A DNA stretch of 64,000 nucleotides from Paraburkholderia solitsugae. Lineage in GTDB: Bacteria; Pseudomonadota; Gammaproteobacteria; Burkholderiales; Burkholderiaceae. Of this stretch, positions 25,313 to 35,038 are shown piece after piece. A model generated the notes under the pieces. That model was given only the letters and a program-made list of their open reading frames with translations. It did not search any database and had not been told where the DNA came from. The position numbers and the translations under genes are program-made. The stretch covers positions 1 to 64,000 of the forward strand of contig NZ_WOEY01000017.1 in NCBI RefSeq assembly GCF_013177695.1, in the 5' to 3' direction. Within the stretch, counting starts at the first letter, position 1. Every line of letters begins with the position of its first letter.

Positions 25313-26254
25313 TTGAACGACAACTTGAACGCAAAAATTGCCGCGCATGACGCTGTGGCCCCCTCTTCCCCAGTGTTGTATCAAGGGACAATCGATAGCT
25401 TGCATGCCACGGCAGTCAGATATCGATATGAAGATAAGAACTTTGGCTATATGCCGGTCCCGGAGCGGGAGGATTCCTATTTCCTCGGCGTGAAGTTGCG
25501 TTCGATGAGTTCAGTCCGCATGTGGTACGGCGAGCGCCTGGCGAGCGCCGCACCGATGCCAGTGAATGCTATTTGCTTCACGCACTTCGATAATCAACCA
25601 CATGCCGAGTTGTACGACCCATTTGATTGCATGGTTTTCAGGATTCCGGCGGCGGCCTTGGGCAGAATCGTAGAGGACGCAGGGGCACGTCGGATCGAAG
25701 AACTTAGATGCCCTGACCCCGGCGTGCTTGATCCGATATTGGGTCATCTGGCGTCGTGCCTATTGCCTGCATTGGATGATCCGTCTAGTGCCTCCACGCT
25801 TTTTGTCGATACGCTTACTCGCGCTCTGAATATCCACGTGCTAAGCCTATACGGCGACTTGGCCGTCCCTGTCGCAAAACCCCGTCAGGCTGGTCTAGCC
25901 GCCTGGCAGCAAGGCCGCGCCAAAGATCTTATCCGCGCGAATCTGGCTGGGAATCTCACAGTGGGTGACCTAGCGGCTGAGTGCGGACTGTCGGTCGGTC
26001 ATTTCGCTTACGCATTCAAACAGAGCGTCGGGCTATCGCCCTACCAGTATCTGATAGAACAACGGTTGGCGCGTGCCAAACAACTAATGCTCGAGACACG
26101 ACTGTCGCTTTCCGATATCGCATCGATGAGCGGGTTTGCTAATCAGGCCCATTTCAACGGCCGTTTCGTGAAAGCTTTTGGTGTTCCCCCCGGCGCCTGG
26201 AGACGTATGCTGGATTCAAGTACTTCCGCGCCCTTTTTAGGGCACGAAGGTTAG
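25313..26254 (+). CDS. AraC-family transcriptional regulator
   Basis: About 313 residues from a TTG at 25313 preceded by GGAGG; no better start is visible, and another TTG lies upstream at 25250. The N-terminal sensing domain has no recognised fold. The C-terminal double HTH is clear: RAKDLIRANLAGNLTVGDLAAECGLSVGHFAYAFKQSVGLSPYQYLIEQRLARAKQLM, then LSLSDIASMSGFANQAHFNGRFVKAFGVPPGAWRR. It is isolated, with no adjacent enzyme gene, so its target cannot be inferred. Confidence 0.85.
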   Translation: MNDNLNAKIAAHDAVAPSSPVLYQGTIDSLHATAVRYRYEDKNFGYMPVPEREDSYFLGVKLRSMSSVRMWYGERLASAAPMPVNAICFTHFDNQPHAELYDPFDCMVFRIPAAALGRIVEDAGARRIEELRCPDPGVLDPILGHLASCLLPALDDPSSASTLFVDTLTRALNIHVLSLYGDLAVPVAKPRQAGLAAWQQGRAKDLIRANLAGNLTVGDLAAECGLSVGHFAYAFKQSVGLSPYQYLIEQRLARAKQLMLETRLSLSDIASMSGFANQAHFNGRFVKAFGVPPGAWRRMLDSSTSAPFLGHEG

Positions 26255-26459
26255 CGGAATCTTTGAATATTTTAGCTTCCATATTCACGGCTTTATTGCT
26301 CGGAGACACGCATTTTTCCTTCTGCGAGAAGTTGCCGCGTCTGAAACTCAACGTCTAAGTACGACCCCAGCTTCAGAAGCACTGGTTCACGTTACGTCGA
26401 CATGGCGCGTGACGAGCCTTAACCTCCCAGCCCCCCCGGCTCAGTCAGGATTGGCTATT

Positions 26460-29240
26460 TCACGACAAGCTCTCAAATAAAAGATGTGCTTGTGCGAAAT
26501 CCCCTATGTTCTGTTCATTGGACAATCGATCCAACACCCGCTCGATTAAGTCCTTTGCTTCGAATCGCTTGTTCTGTTGACGAAGTATAGAAGCCAGAGA
26601 TGTCGATGTCCTAAGCTCCCACGCAAGCGTGCCCTGACATCTGGCAATATTGAGCGACTTGTTCAACAGGTCAAGTGTTCTACCCAATCCCGCCACTCCG
26701 GTTTCATCGTAGTGCCTCATTGCTGCAGAGCGTAAGTTTTCAGCAGAGCACCAGATCGGATCGTTCGACTGCGCTCGCGTAACCAGCGCGGAAGAAACAA
26801 AGCCATTCGGTAAAACGCTAGACTCCTCGATTTGCCTTGGACCCCACGGGCCAGATCTCAGATCGCTCGTCGCCAGCCGACCTGCAGGCGAGACTTTTGA
26901 TCTCTGTCCCAAGCTTGTGCGAAAAACCTGCACGTACTGATACCAATAATGAAACTCGACGGTGATGCACAGACGTTCGAGTTCGGAAAGTCGCTGATCG
27001 ACGAGGTCAAAATTTCCTGACCACATGTAGACGGGACATACGGCCTGCGCCAGCGCAAAAATCATAGATATCGTTCGCTGCGATTCAACGGCCTCCTGCA
27101 AGCTAGCCTCTGCCATTTCGACAGCTTTTTTAAACCTGCCTTCCAGCCAGTAGATGCGGGCGAGCATTGTAGATTGCACAACCTGGTGGTCGTAATCGTA
27201 CGATCCTCTTCGAGGACTGATGTGGGGATCTGACTGGCTCGACGCGTACTCCAAATATTTTCGCGCGCGACGAATCTGGCCTTTGAAAAGAAACGTCGTT
27301 CCTTTGAGTGTCGGGAACATAAACGGCGAGTCCGTCTGCGTCGTTGCGGAACGACCATACTCTTCCGCGCAAGCAAGGGACTGTTCGTATTCGCTTAAGC
27401 CAAGGTGATAGGCCCATAATCCACGAAGCGCAAAAAGTTGCGTTTTCTTGTCATGATTCGTCTTCGCGAGAGCCAATCCTCTCTCAAGAGAGTCGCGGAT
27501 TTCCGCGCTCGGTCCATGCAAGTGATACAAAGCAGGAGCAACGGCAACCAGAAGTCTCATTTTCAATACACCGTTCGGCCTCGCAGCTTTTTCCAGGTCA
27601 TTGAGTGCCGTTCTCACCAATGAGACATATTCATTAAGTAGAGAAAGATGAAACCAGATGTGAGATGACGCGACAAGGATCTCCCAACCGAGCCTGTTGT
27701 GCTCCAACGTTGAGAAGCACCAGGCCAGAGCAGATCGCAACTCGTCAATTAGCGATCGATTTGTGCATTGGCTTTCGTAACGGACAGCGCCCCAACGCGA
27801 TTCGAGTTTCTTGACGATCTGAGACACGTAAGTCGCATGTCGAATTCGGACGGCATCAGCGCTCGGAGAAGCGGCCAATTTTTCAAGCGCATAAGATCGA
27901 GTCGTACGTAAAAGGCAATACGATGTCTGACCACCCGAGAGGCTCATGCTAATAAGCGACTTCGCAACAAGATCGGCAATTCCGACCGCTACTTCACTGG
28001 CGGAGAGGTTTTCGCCCGAAATCACCGCGATAGCGGCCTCGTGTGTGAAACTGATTGTGAATACGCTCAACCGCTGAAGCAAGGTCTGTTCGCCTGCTGA
28101 CAATAACTCATAGCTCCAGTCTAACGACGCTTTAAGTGTTCGCTGCCGCGGAACGGCCCCCCGTCGCCCACGTGTCAAGACAGAAAAAGAGCTTTCCAAC
28201 TGTGCGATCAGACCATGCAAACCAAAACCATCAATTCTTGCTGCAGCAAGTTCGATCGTAAAGGGGATTCCATCCAGCTTGTTGCATATCCAGGATAGTG
28301 CCGACCCATCAGCATCCGTAAACTGAAAACTATCAAGCGTAGCTTGCGCCCGCTCCACAAATAACCTGGTTGCCGGAAATGCGAGAGCATCCTCAATACT
28401 TATCTGCATTTCGTCCAGTGGGGGGCACTGGAGTGGCGCCAATCGGTGGACCCACTCGCCGCGTGCGCGCAGAGGCTCGCGGCTTGTGGCAAGTATTCTG
28501 ATTTTGGGTGCACCTTCGAGCAACGTCTCAGTGAGGACAGAAACATCGTCGATCAAATGCTCACAGTTGTCTATGATTATCAGAAGCTCTTTTTCGCACA
28601 GAAAGGCCATAAAGTCGTTCAACTGTGGCGCGTTCTCTTGACTAGCGCCTATTGCATTAGCCAGTGCACAAAGAATCTCGCTCGGTTGTTTGAGCAATCC
28701 CAGATCCAGAAAGCACGTCCCGCCACGAAATCCTCCCGCTATCTGCTTCCCAATTGCAATCGCCAAGCTTGTCTTTCCGATTCCCCCTGACCCAACAATT
28801 GTGACGAGACGGCGGCTTGCAATCTCCTCGCCGATCGTCTTTACCGCCTCGTCGCGTCCAAACAGAACGTTGAGTGAAGCCGGCAACTCTGGAGGACTTT
28901 CCGACTGTCCATTAGCGGATAGAAGCCGAATGTCGTCGGCAGAGAATTGATAGCCTCGGCCGGGAACATTGTAGATGTATTCGGCGTTCCGGCTTCCTTC
29001 TCGAAGCGCCTTACGAAGGGCGGACATCTGAACACGAAGATTGTTGTCCTCAACTACCGTTTCTGGCCACACATTCGAAACCAGTTCGTCATGCTTGACG
29101 ATATCTCCGGCTCGTTCGACCAGAAGGGTAAGGATTTTGATTGCTCTGTGACCTAGATGAACTTGCCTTTCGCCGTCAAACAATTGACCTGGCTCTGGAT
29201 AGAAGCGGAACGGTCCAAATGCGATTGTGCGGTTGTGCAT
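26460..29240 (-). CDS. Winged-helix / STAND-type ATPase / TPR regulator
   Basis: 926 residues from the ATG at 29240 (GGAG six bases upstream); an in-frame GTG lies at 29252. Residues 1-105 form an OmpR/PhoB-type winged helix (RAIKILTLLVERAGDIVKHDELVSNVWP...LRVQMSALRKAL...YIYNVPGRGYQF). An NB-ARC-like ATPase follows: Walker A GSGGIGKTSLA, Walker B LLIIIDNCEHL, and LATSREPLRARGE as sensor 1. The C-terminal 500 residues are helical repeats of the TPR/AfsR-MalT kind. Family knowledge: such one-component regulators are common in Burkholderiaceae and usually lack a defined ligand. Stand-alone gene. Confidence 0.85.
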   Translation of the reverse strand: MHNRTIAFGPFRFYPEPGQLFDGERQVHLGHRAIKILTLLVERAGDIVKHDELVSNVWPETVVEDNNLRVQMSALRKALREGSRNAEYIYNVPGRGYQFSADDIRLLSANGQSESPPELPASLNVLFGRDEAVKTIGEEIASRRLVTIVGSGGIGKTSLAIAIGKQIAGGFRGGTCFLDLGLLKQPSEILCALANAIGASQENAPQLNDFMAFLCEKELLIIIDNCEHLIDDVSVLTETLLEGAPKIRILATSREPLRARGEWVHRLAPLQCPPLDEMQISIEDALAFPATRLFVERAQATLDSFQFTDADGSALSWICNKLDGIPFTIELAAARIDGFGLHGLIAQLESSFSVLTRGRRGAVPRQRTLKASLDWSYELLSAGEQTLLQRLSVFTISFTHEAAIAVISGENLSASEVAVGIADLVAKSLISMSLSGGQTSYCLLRTTRSYALEKLAASPSADAVRIRHATYVSQIVKKLESRWGAVRYESQCTNRSLIDELRSALAWCFSTLEHNRLGWEILVASSHIWFHLSLLNEYVSLVRTALNDLEKAARPNGVLKMRLLVAVAPALYHLHGPSAEIRDSLERGLALAKTNHDKKTQLFALRGLWAYHLGLSEYEQSLACAEEYGRSATTQTDSPFMFPTLKGTTFLFKGQIRRARKYLEYASSQSDPHISPRRGSYDYDHQVVQSTMLARIYWLEGRFKKAVEMAEASLQEAVESQRTISMIFALAQAVCPVYMWSGNFDLVDQRLSELERLCITVEFHYWYQYVQVFRTSLGQRSKVSPAGRLATSDLRSGPWGPRQIEESSVLPNGFVSSALVTRAQSNDPIWCSAENLRSAAMRHYDETGVAGLGRTLDLLNKSLNIARCQGTLAWELRTSTSLASILRQQNKRFEAKDLIERVLDRLSNEQNIGDFAQAHLLFESLS

Positions 29241-29252
29241 GACGAACTCCAC

Positions 29253-30165
29253 CCAAGCGCGCTGTCAACGCGAACTGACGACCGAGGAGACAAGGTCACT
29301 TCGGTCGTGAAAGACCGACGGCGCAGCCTCAAAGTTTGGGTTTCACCATCGAAGACATCGGAATCGGCCGCGGTGTCAGGCGCTGCTCGATCCAATCGGT
29401 TCTTGTTCTGGATGGCAAGCCGCCCAAACATCTTCGAGCTCGCAAAAAACTGCGCCCCCTGAGGGCCCCTCGTCGTGTCACAGTGCACAAGCACATCAGG
29501 GACAACCACAGGGCAATTTCACCGCAAACTAGAAATCAACGTTTCTCTAAACGACCGGTTTTTTGTCAGAATCCGAGGTTATGTGGTGGGTGATGCTGTT
29601 TTTGAGTGTGAGATCCCCGGCATGCCAGGCGTGCCACTCCGCAGCCCTAATACGTTCAGATTTTTAGACTCTCGCTCGCCGCGACCAGCACGACACTACT
29701 GAGAAATGGGCGCCGCCGCCAGCGGTCGAGCGGTCCGCAAAAACATAGGCTTTGGATCGGGCAAAGACTTTGGCCCTCTCTGTGAGTCCCTGCAGGACAA
29801 GCGCCGGAAGGCACAGGCGAGGGCTACTACCGAATCATTTTGCATGCGATACGTCTGACGAATGTCGGGCAATGCCCTTCCCGCTTTTGCAGAAATTTGG
29901 CTCAAGCAGTGCCAGGACTTTAAGAACCGTCGGCGGCCCCTAGGCGAATACCACACTCGGAATTGGCGTGCGACGCGTTTTTGTAAAGGGCAGGACGTCC
30001 ACCGGGAAGGCAGAGTGGACGCCTCATACGCTCATCGTCGATGACTAGATCCATTGCGATCGTTGGTCCAGCGAAACACCATGCTAGTTGGTCGCGCCGT
30101 ATCGAAATTTTAGCGTCATGGTGACGGAGTCCGTCGTGCACGCTCCTCAGAAGGAGGCAATTATT
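29253..30165. other. Gene-poor interval
   Basis: More than 900 bp with only short overlapping frames on both strands. None has a family signature or a good ribosome-binding site. The segment near the giant regulator should carry its promoter. Confidence 0.4.
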
Positions 30166-30276
30166 ATGCGCAAACTCTCAGTGCCAAAGAACGGCGGTAG
30201 CCACTCCAATAAACAGGCACCACTTGACGATGTAGTAGACGATACGATTCCAGGACTTCAGACGCTTCCCAACTAG
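30166..30276 (+). CDS. Possible 36-residue small protein with a strong Shine-Dalgarno
   Basis: AAGGAGG at 30151-30157 is followed after 8 bases by ATG and 36 codons (MRKLSVPKNGG... ending GLQTLPN). The 3' 99 bp are antisense to the end of the lpxO-like gene, which weakens the case. No family is recognised. It is listed because the ribosome-binding site is among the best in the window. Confidence 0.3.
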   Translation: MRKLSVPKNGGSHSNKQAPLDDVVDDTIPGLQTLPN

Positions 30277-31080
30277 CCGGATTGCGTATAAGTATCGAAA
30301 TGCATGGTTCAGACCACCAGTGTGGTCACCAACTTCGTTCGGCGACGCTGCCGCGCGCATAAGCAGACCACCGGCCATTCGACTTATCGTCTTTGCCCAT
30401 CGGTATTTCATGGGACGTTCTATGTCACAGAATAGAATTATGCGGTCATATCCCGTTCGGTTTGCTGCGTGGTGGAGATACGTCTCGTCGAAAACTGTAT
30501 CCTCACCGTCGCGCCACGAATAGCTAATACCGTCGACGACTATGGCGCATCTGTCATCGTTTGGCGTAACAAGTCCGAGATGATAGCGTAGCGATCCGGC
30601 GAACGGGTCGCGATGGGGATTGAGTGTTCCACCTGATGGAAGCATCGCGAACATCGCGGCTCTTACCATCGGAACCTGTTCTAGGAGCTCGATAGTCCGA
30701 GGACATAGCTCCATTGCGGATGAATGCGGAGTGCCGTACCACTTCAGGTAGAACCGCTTCCAGCCCGTGCGGAAGAAAGAATTAAAGCCGATATCGTTGT
30801 ACTGGTCTGCCGCCCTAATCCTGCTGGCGTCACTCAAAGCCAGCGCTTCTTCGCGAAGCGTTCGCCAGTGCTCCCGTAGCACCGCGAGTTCCGGGAAATA
30901 CTGCGTCGAAACGAATGGCGTGTTGGGTACAGACGAGAAAAGATAAACGAATAGATTCAGTGGTGCAATAAACGTAGAGTGATCGCCAAGTTGTCTAAAA
31001 AAACTCCCATGGCGAGCTTTCCCACGGCGATGCGTGTAAACCGCGCACAACAGGAACAAAGCTAGGACAGTCCATCGCAT
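30178..31080 (-). CDS. Aspartyl/asparaginyl beta-hydroxylase family protein, LpxO-like
   Basis: 300 residues with an N-terminal membrane helix (LALFLLCAVYTH) and a C-terminal one (IVKWCLFIGVATAVLW), as in LpxO. The Fe(II)/2-oxoglutarate core shows LNPHRDPFAGSLRYHLGLV (His-x-Asp-like iron site), then EDTVFDETYLHHAANRTGYDRIILFCDIERP with the second His and the Arg for 2-oxoglutarate. Known role of LpxO: 2-hydroxylation of a secondary acyl chain of lipid A. A PagL-like lipid A deacylase lies 2.3 kb away on the other strand, which supports an outer-membrane remodelling role. Confidence 0.8.
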   Translation of the reverse strand: MRWTVLALFLLCAVYTHRRGKARHGSFFRQLGDHSTFIAPLNLFVYLFSSVPNTPFVSTQYFPELAVLREHWRTLREEALALSDASRIRAADQYNDIGFNSFFRTGWKRFYLKWYGTPHSSAMELCPRTIELLEQVPMVRAAMFAMLPSGGTLNPHRDPFAGSLRYHLGLVTPNDDRCAIVVDGISYSWRDGEDTVFDETYLHHAANRTGYDRIILFCDIERPMKYRWAKTISRMAGGLLMRAAASPNEVGDHTGGLNHAFRYLYAIRLVGKRLKSWNRIVYYIVKWCLFIGVATAVLWH

Positions 31081-31320
31081 TAGAAAACGAGTCCTTTTTC
31101 GTTTCGCATGTCAAGGATTACGCATTTCCCAAAATTTCCGTATGGTCTCTTCCTAGCTGCGTAGACAAGTCAGACTACGGCGGCCTCTCAACGAAACTTC
31201 GAAGGTTCAGCCGGGTTTCACTTGCCCCCCGGAAACAGACCAACGGCTAGCCACCGTGGGGCTAAAGCCACTATCAAGGCACTCGATGACTGGGACTTCT
31301 AACGAGCACTTGACGTACGT

Positions 31321-31349
31321 AAAAAAATAGAGCCGCCATGAGGCGGCTC
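31321..31349 (-). terminator. Rho-independent terminator after osmC
   Basis: GAGCCGCC (31330-31337), a four-base loop and GGCGGCTC (31342-31349) form a perfect 8-bp stem. Read on the minus strand it is followed by TATTTTTTT. It lies 150 bp after the osmC stop, the only minus-strand gene that could use it. Confidence 0.75.
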
Positions 31350-31499
31350 AAGGCCATGCCAGCGACGCACGGAGGTGACAGAGCCAACAGCACACACAAC
31401 GACCGCCTAGTCAACATATATGCGATGAGAATCAACGCCGACTACAGCGGCACGAATCGATCATACACGGTGAAAAATCACAACCTTACTGGCCCGCAC

Positions 31500-31934
31500 C
31501 TAATCCACGATAAGCTTGGCGTCCAGTGTGATCTTCGCGTTCAAGACTTTCGAAACAGGACATCCAGCCTTCGCGTCGGCCGCCGCCTTGTCGAAAGCGG
31601 TCTTATCGCCGCCCGGAATCTTCACAGTCACATCAAGATCGACAGTGGTTATCGCAAAACCACCGTCTACCTTGTCTAACGTCACTGTTGCCGTTGTTGC
31701 GATAGTGTCGGGAGTGATGCCTACCTTCCCCAGTTCGGCTGACAAAGCCATCGAAAAACAACCTGCGTGCGCCGCTGCGATGAGCTCTTCCGGATTCGTG
31801 CCGATTCCGTTTTCAAATCGAGTACTGAACGAGTACTGCGCCTTATCGAGGACTCCGCTCTCCGAAGAAATCGTCCCCTTTCCTTGCGGCACGCCTCCTT
31901 GCCACACAGCAGATCCCTTTCGCTTCATCTTCAT
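31500..31934 (-). CDS. osmC: OsmC-family peroxiredoxin
   Basis: 144 residues from the ATG at 31934; a second ATG two codons in has better spacing to GGAG. The start KRKGSAVWQGGVPQGKGTISSESGVL and the two redox Cys in HAGCFSMALS and AGCPVSKVL match the OsmC/OsmC-like subgroup. These enzymes reduce organic hydroperoxides using the two-Cys pair. Single gene with its own terminator. A TGCTAA tandem-repeat motif lies about 146 bp upstream (32080-32097). Confidence 0.92.
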   Translation of the reverse strand: MKMKRKGSAVWQGGVPQGKGTISSESGVLDKAQYSFSTRFENGIGTNPEELIAAAHAGCFSMALSAELGKVGITPDTIATTATVTLDKVDGGFAITTVDLDVTVKIPGGDKTAFDKAAADAKAGCPVSKVLNAKITLDAKLIVD

Positions 31935-32580
31935 CTCCAGTTGCCCCGAATGAACGATATTTCCCGGCTGGTGCGGGAGCGGAATAACCGATTTACGAAA
32001 ACGTCACCCGCCACTCAATAATCGCAAGACATTTTTCACAAAATAATGTCAGTATTGGCGTAAAGAATCGAGTAAAACGTTGCTAAATGACGCTAATTTC
32101 CAGGAAGCCCCGTAACAAAATTACGTGCGCTGTTGATGAGGACCAACGTAAGCTGACGAACGAGCTAGGCAAGATTGTCAGACGAGGCACACGGACGACG
32201 ATAGACGCGTTGCCACAACTATCGGCATGGAAACCCGCGAGCCAACGACCTGGCGAGTCCGATCACGCAGTCGACTGCGTTAAAAATAGCTAATTTGCGT
32301 TGCGTTTATTCGCGATAGGCTTCCCGGCAGTAGACATTAGTCCAGTCATCTTGGGGGTTTAAAGACGAACAGACTCCTTAAAAACAACTTAACTAAATTT
32401 AGCAAGCTTTTACTCACCTCAAGTTCGCCTCAAGCATAAGAATTGGTCAATACGGCGTGGGTCATACGCAATCCGGATCAGTTATCTCTGCAATAACCGG
32501 ACAAATCCGAGTCCCTCACGCAGAGCACCGGAAATATCGAGAAATCGTCAGATCGAATACTTACCGAACAGGAAAGCAGG
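31935..32580. other. Intergenic with recurring TGCTAA-type motifs
   Basis: No gene supported. It contains two copies of a motif shared with distant sites: TTGCTAAATGACGCTAAT at 32080-32097 and TTAGCAAGCTTTTACT at 32399-32414. Rich in A/T around both, so likely regulatory for osmC and/or the DUF3331 gene. Confidence 0.45.
32080..32097 (+). promoter_or_regulatory. TGCTAA tandem-repeat motif, copy A
   Basis: TTGCTAAATGACGCTAAT: two GCTAA units 10 bp apart. It matches copies at 34322-34339 (opposite strand) and 48024-48041, and partly 32399-32414. Confidence 0.4.
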
Positions 32581-33060
32581 ATGGCAGCCCTTCACGCTAG
32601 CCGCGATCCGTGGACTCATGTAGTGAGGCTCCTCGAAGTCGGTAGCGACGAGAAAGCAGGCCTAGAGAGATTTCGTCGGGTCAAAGAATCCGACCCTCAA
32701 GCAATTGATTCGTCTGCAACGACTAAAGTGAGTGTCACAGGGCGCACCACAGAACGTACTGTCACCGTCATGTGGTGCAACCCGACCATTGGCTACTATG
32801 GAGCTCAGACGTGGTGCCTGAGGTTTGCCCAGGAACAGGGGATCTGCCAAATGAGTGGCGAAGAAATCCGTCCGGGCGATTCGGTCTTCAGACCTAGATG
32901 TGGCTCTCCGCCGCCGATCAATGCCAAGGCTATGATCCTCGCGCGCAACGTACACGTTCCGCCAATCGAAGATATGCCCGTCAAGGCGCGCGCGGCGGCG
33001 CGCTCACAAATGACTCGGCGACGGCGGGAAGCAAAACCGGCCCGTCAAGCGCGAAAGTAG
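32581..33060 (+). CDS. DUF3331 domain protein
   Basis: 159 residues. The centre TVTVMWCNPTIGYYGAQTWCLRFAQEQGICQMSGEEIRPGDSVFRPR, followed by PPPINAKAMILA, fits the DUF3331 family, small proteins seen mainly in Burkholderia and relatives with conserved Cys (GxCxxSG) and a GD-x-V-x-R-P-R segment. The C-terminal tail is very basic (KARAAARSQMTRRRREAKPARQARK), which would suit nucleic-acid contact. Function unknown. The ATG at 32581 has only a weak ribosome-binding site (GGAAAGCAGG). Confidence 0.65.
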   Translation: MAALHASRDPWTHVVRLLEVGSDEKAGLERFRRVKESDPQAIDSSATTKVSVTGRTTERTVTVMWCNPTIGYYGAQTWCLRFAQEQGICQMSGEEIRPGDSVFRPRCGSPPPINAKAMILARNVHVPPIEDMPVKARAAARSQMTRRRREAKPARQARK

Positions 33061-33364
33061 TTACACACGTACGTTGAACCGATTCATACCAGACGTTGCT
33101 TTGGCAAGTATGGCTATCTAGCGATAGCCTTGACTTAGAGAGGCAAAACGAAAACGTATGCTCATAACGGTCGTTCGGACTGACGCCATGCAAGTCAACA
33201 GGGCAACTCACCACATCTGAATGTGGTTCATTTTGAGGCTGGAAGGCAGGCGAAACGAGCGATGCCTGGTTGGAGTGGCAGGACCAGCCCCATGCCCCAA
33301 TAATCGCCTCCGTTACAAGCCGCCCCTCCACATCGAGGACTATGAAGAAGGACAGAGCTAGCTG

Positions 33365-33907
33365 ATGCGGACATTTCTCAGAACTGTGCTTCTATGCATA
33401 CTCATCGCAGGCTCCCAAGGTTCTCAAGCAAGCGAATTTGGCATCCAGCTTGGCGGTGGCGTTGCAGATCACGATGTGAAGAAAGGTGACCTGGGCTTGG
33501 ATTGGGATCCAGGTGTCTCGTGGTGGAATATCGCCGGATACTACTTTACGGTCGTGGGCGAGGCGCACGCTGCTTATTGGAACATTGACGAGTCTGGACG
33601 GGCCCGGTCAAGCATCTGGGAATTTGGCGTCACTCCTGTTGTCAGGTTTATTAGAAGCTCCGGATGGTTCCGACCATACGTCGAGGTGGGAGTTGGTGTA
33701 CGACTCCTCTCTCATGTTCGCGAAACAGACGACCGCACGTTCTCTTCATCATTCCAGTTCGCTGACCTCGTCGGCGTTGGCTTTCAGTTCGGTGAACGCC
33801 AAAACTACCAGGTCGCGTTTCGATTCCAGCACCTATCGAATGCAGGCATCAAGCATCCAAACCCAGGCATCAATTTCAGCGAGATCTACTTCCAATATAA
33901 TTTTTGA
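33365..33907 (+). CDS. PagL-like lipid A 3-O-deacylase (acyloxyacyl hydrolase family)
   Basis: 180 residues. A signal peptide (MRTFLRTVLLCILIAGSQGSQA) precedes an eight-stranded outer-membrane barrel with the usual alternation and a C-terminal aromatic (YFQYNF). The catalytic motif is intact: FRFQHLSNAGIKHPNPGINF carries the His-Ser pair (H-x-S-N-A) and the Asn/Pro-rich loop of PagL. Known role: removal of the 3-position acyl chain of lipid A in the outer membrane. With the LpxO-like gene nearby it makes a small lipid A-modification neighbourhood. Confidence 0.85.
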   Translation: MRTFLRTVLLCILIAGSQGSQASEFGIQLGGGVADHDVKKGDLGLDWDPGVSWWNIAGYYFTVVGEAHAAYWNIDESGRARSSIWEFGVTPVVRFIRSSGWFRPYVEVGVGVRLLSHVRETDDRTFSSSFQFADLVGVGFQFGERQNYQVAFRFQHLSNAGIKHPNPGINFSEIYFQYNF

Positions 33908-34321
33908 CTATCCACAGAAGTCGGAGATGCGATTTCTCATTGGGCGTGTCGCCGGCGTCAGGTGCAATGCGACAATGGACCGCATTGATCGTGGAGTAGA
34001 ACATTGCCACGCACATCACAAGGATCAGGGTGTATTTTCGGTGCGTCCGGTAAGCCTAACTGACCGGCTCTAGACTCAAGGGTTCCTCCAAAAGAGCCGT
34101 GCCCTCTGATTCTCGCACTCTGTTAGCGAGAGATAACAGATATGCAACCGTCGGACTAGAACCGTCGCTGACCTCCGGTTGACATCGAGCAGTTGAACGC
34201 GGCGTGTTGAGTTCTGACGACGTCGCTTATCTGCCACGGTCCATGGTCACAGCATATCGAGAGGGGTGTCATTAAAAAAGTAGATTTCGTCTCACTCAGA
34301 TGAGGGATTTAAAAACACGGC

Positions 34322-34339
34322 ATTAGCGACTATTAGCAA
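34322..34339 (-). promoter_or_regulatory. TGCTAA tandem-repeat motif, copy C
   Basis: Plus-strand reading ATTAGCGACTATTAGCAA, extended by GCTTTTACT, which is also present at 32406-32414. Same 10-bp-spaced GCTAA pair as copies A and D. Confidence 0.4.
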
Positions 34340-34378
34340 GCTTTTACTGTTACGGATCGAGACGACGGACCAAACTAG

Positions 34379-34786
34379 AAGAGGATCTGCGGTGTTAACC
34401 TCGAACGGTTCTTCCCGGTCGACGTTTTTCATGGATTGCTGTCGGCTAAGGTCGGATCTCCGCAAGAAGTGGTTCGCCAGATCTCCTCGGCACCAGACAG
34501 CAACTTCGGGAGCCACTATGGTCTTCTTCAGGCGTTTCAACCACTCTTGGACACGAGCGTCGGCGTATCTTCGCGCGATTTCTGGATTGATTTGCGAAAC
34601 CCGACAGCCGTTGTTCTTCTCGACTCTACGATCTACGGTATGGGTTCCCAGACCGATCTCGCGGCAAGTGCGTCCGGCCCCCCATCAGATCCCCGCAATG
34701 TCTCAACGATCTATGCGTCATCGCAATGGTACCCGGTACATCCGGACACGCCGTACTCCTTGGCGAAAGGCGATGCGAGGCCCTAA
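34379..34786 (+). CDS. Unassigned open frame
   Basis: About 135 codons without ATG; the first possible start is a TTG at 34436. It reads like folded protein (NLERFFPVDVFHGLLSAKVG, then SSRDFWIDLRNPTAVVLLDS) but matches no family I recognise and has no ribosome-binding site. It could be a gene fragment. It starts just after TGCTAA motif copy C. Confidence 0.25.
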   Translation, partial: KRICGVNLERFFPVDVFHGLLSAKVGSPQEVVRQISSAPDSNFGSHYGLLQAFQPLLDTSVGVSSRDFWIDLRNPTAVVLLDSTIYGMGSQTDLAASASGPPSDPRNVSTIYASSQWYPVHPDTPYSLAKGDARP

Positions 34787-34889
34787 GGTCCCATCGAACT
34801 GACAAATCGACGTCGGTAGTTGTATATAAAAATATCCCTGGAGCTTGTATCGATGGAACTCGAAGCGGCTAGCTACCTCCACTCAAATG

Positions 34890-35038
34890 GCGAGGTAGCG
34901 ATGACTGACTTCGCATCAATCACGCTCAGCACTTGCCCCTGCAGCATCAGAGTCGAAAATGCTGCAGATATTGGAGATGCCTTGAGGAAGTCCTTTGCTC
35001 GCCCACGATTCGCATTAGTAGACGTCGAGGCTTCTTAG
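34890..35038 (+). pseudogene. C-terminal fragment of a thiamine-diphosphate enzyme
   Basis: The end of the frame, CSIRVENAADIGDALRKSF followed by RPRFALVDVE, matches the closing segment of acetolactate synthase/PoxB-like TPP enzymes (gxrVe...el..Al..a...g.PaLvdV). Only about 45 residues remain and the TPP-binding GDG...N motif is absent upstream, so this is debris. Confidence 0.45.

Noticed and set aside
31338..31679. 113-codon plus-strand frame
   Set aside because: It starts inside the osmC terminator hairpin and is antisense to osmC.
34292..34540. 82-codon minus-strand frame with an ATG
   Set aside because: Antisense to an equally unsupported plus-strand frame and covers the TGCTAA motif; no family or ribosome-binding site.
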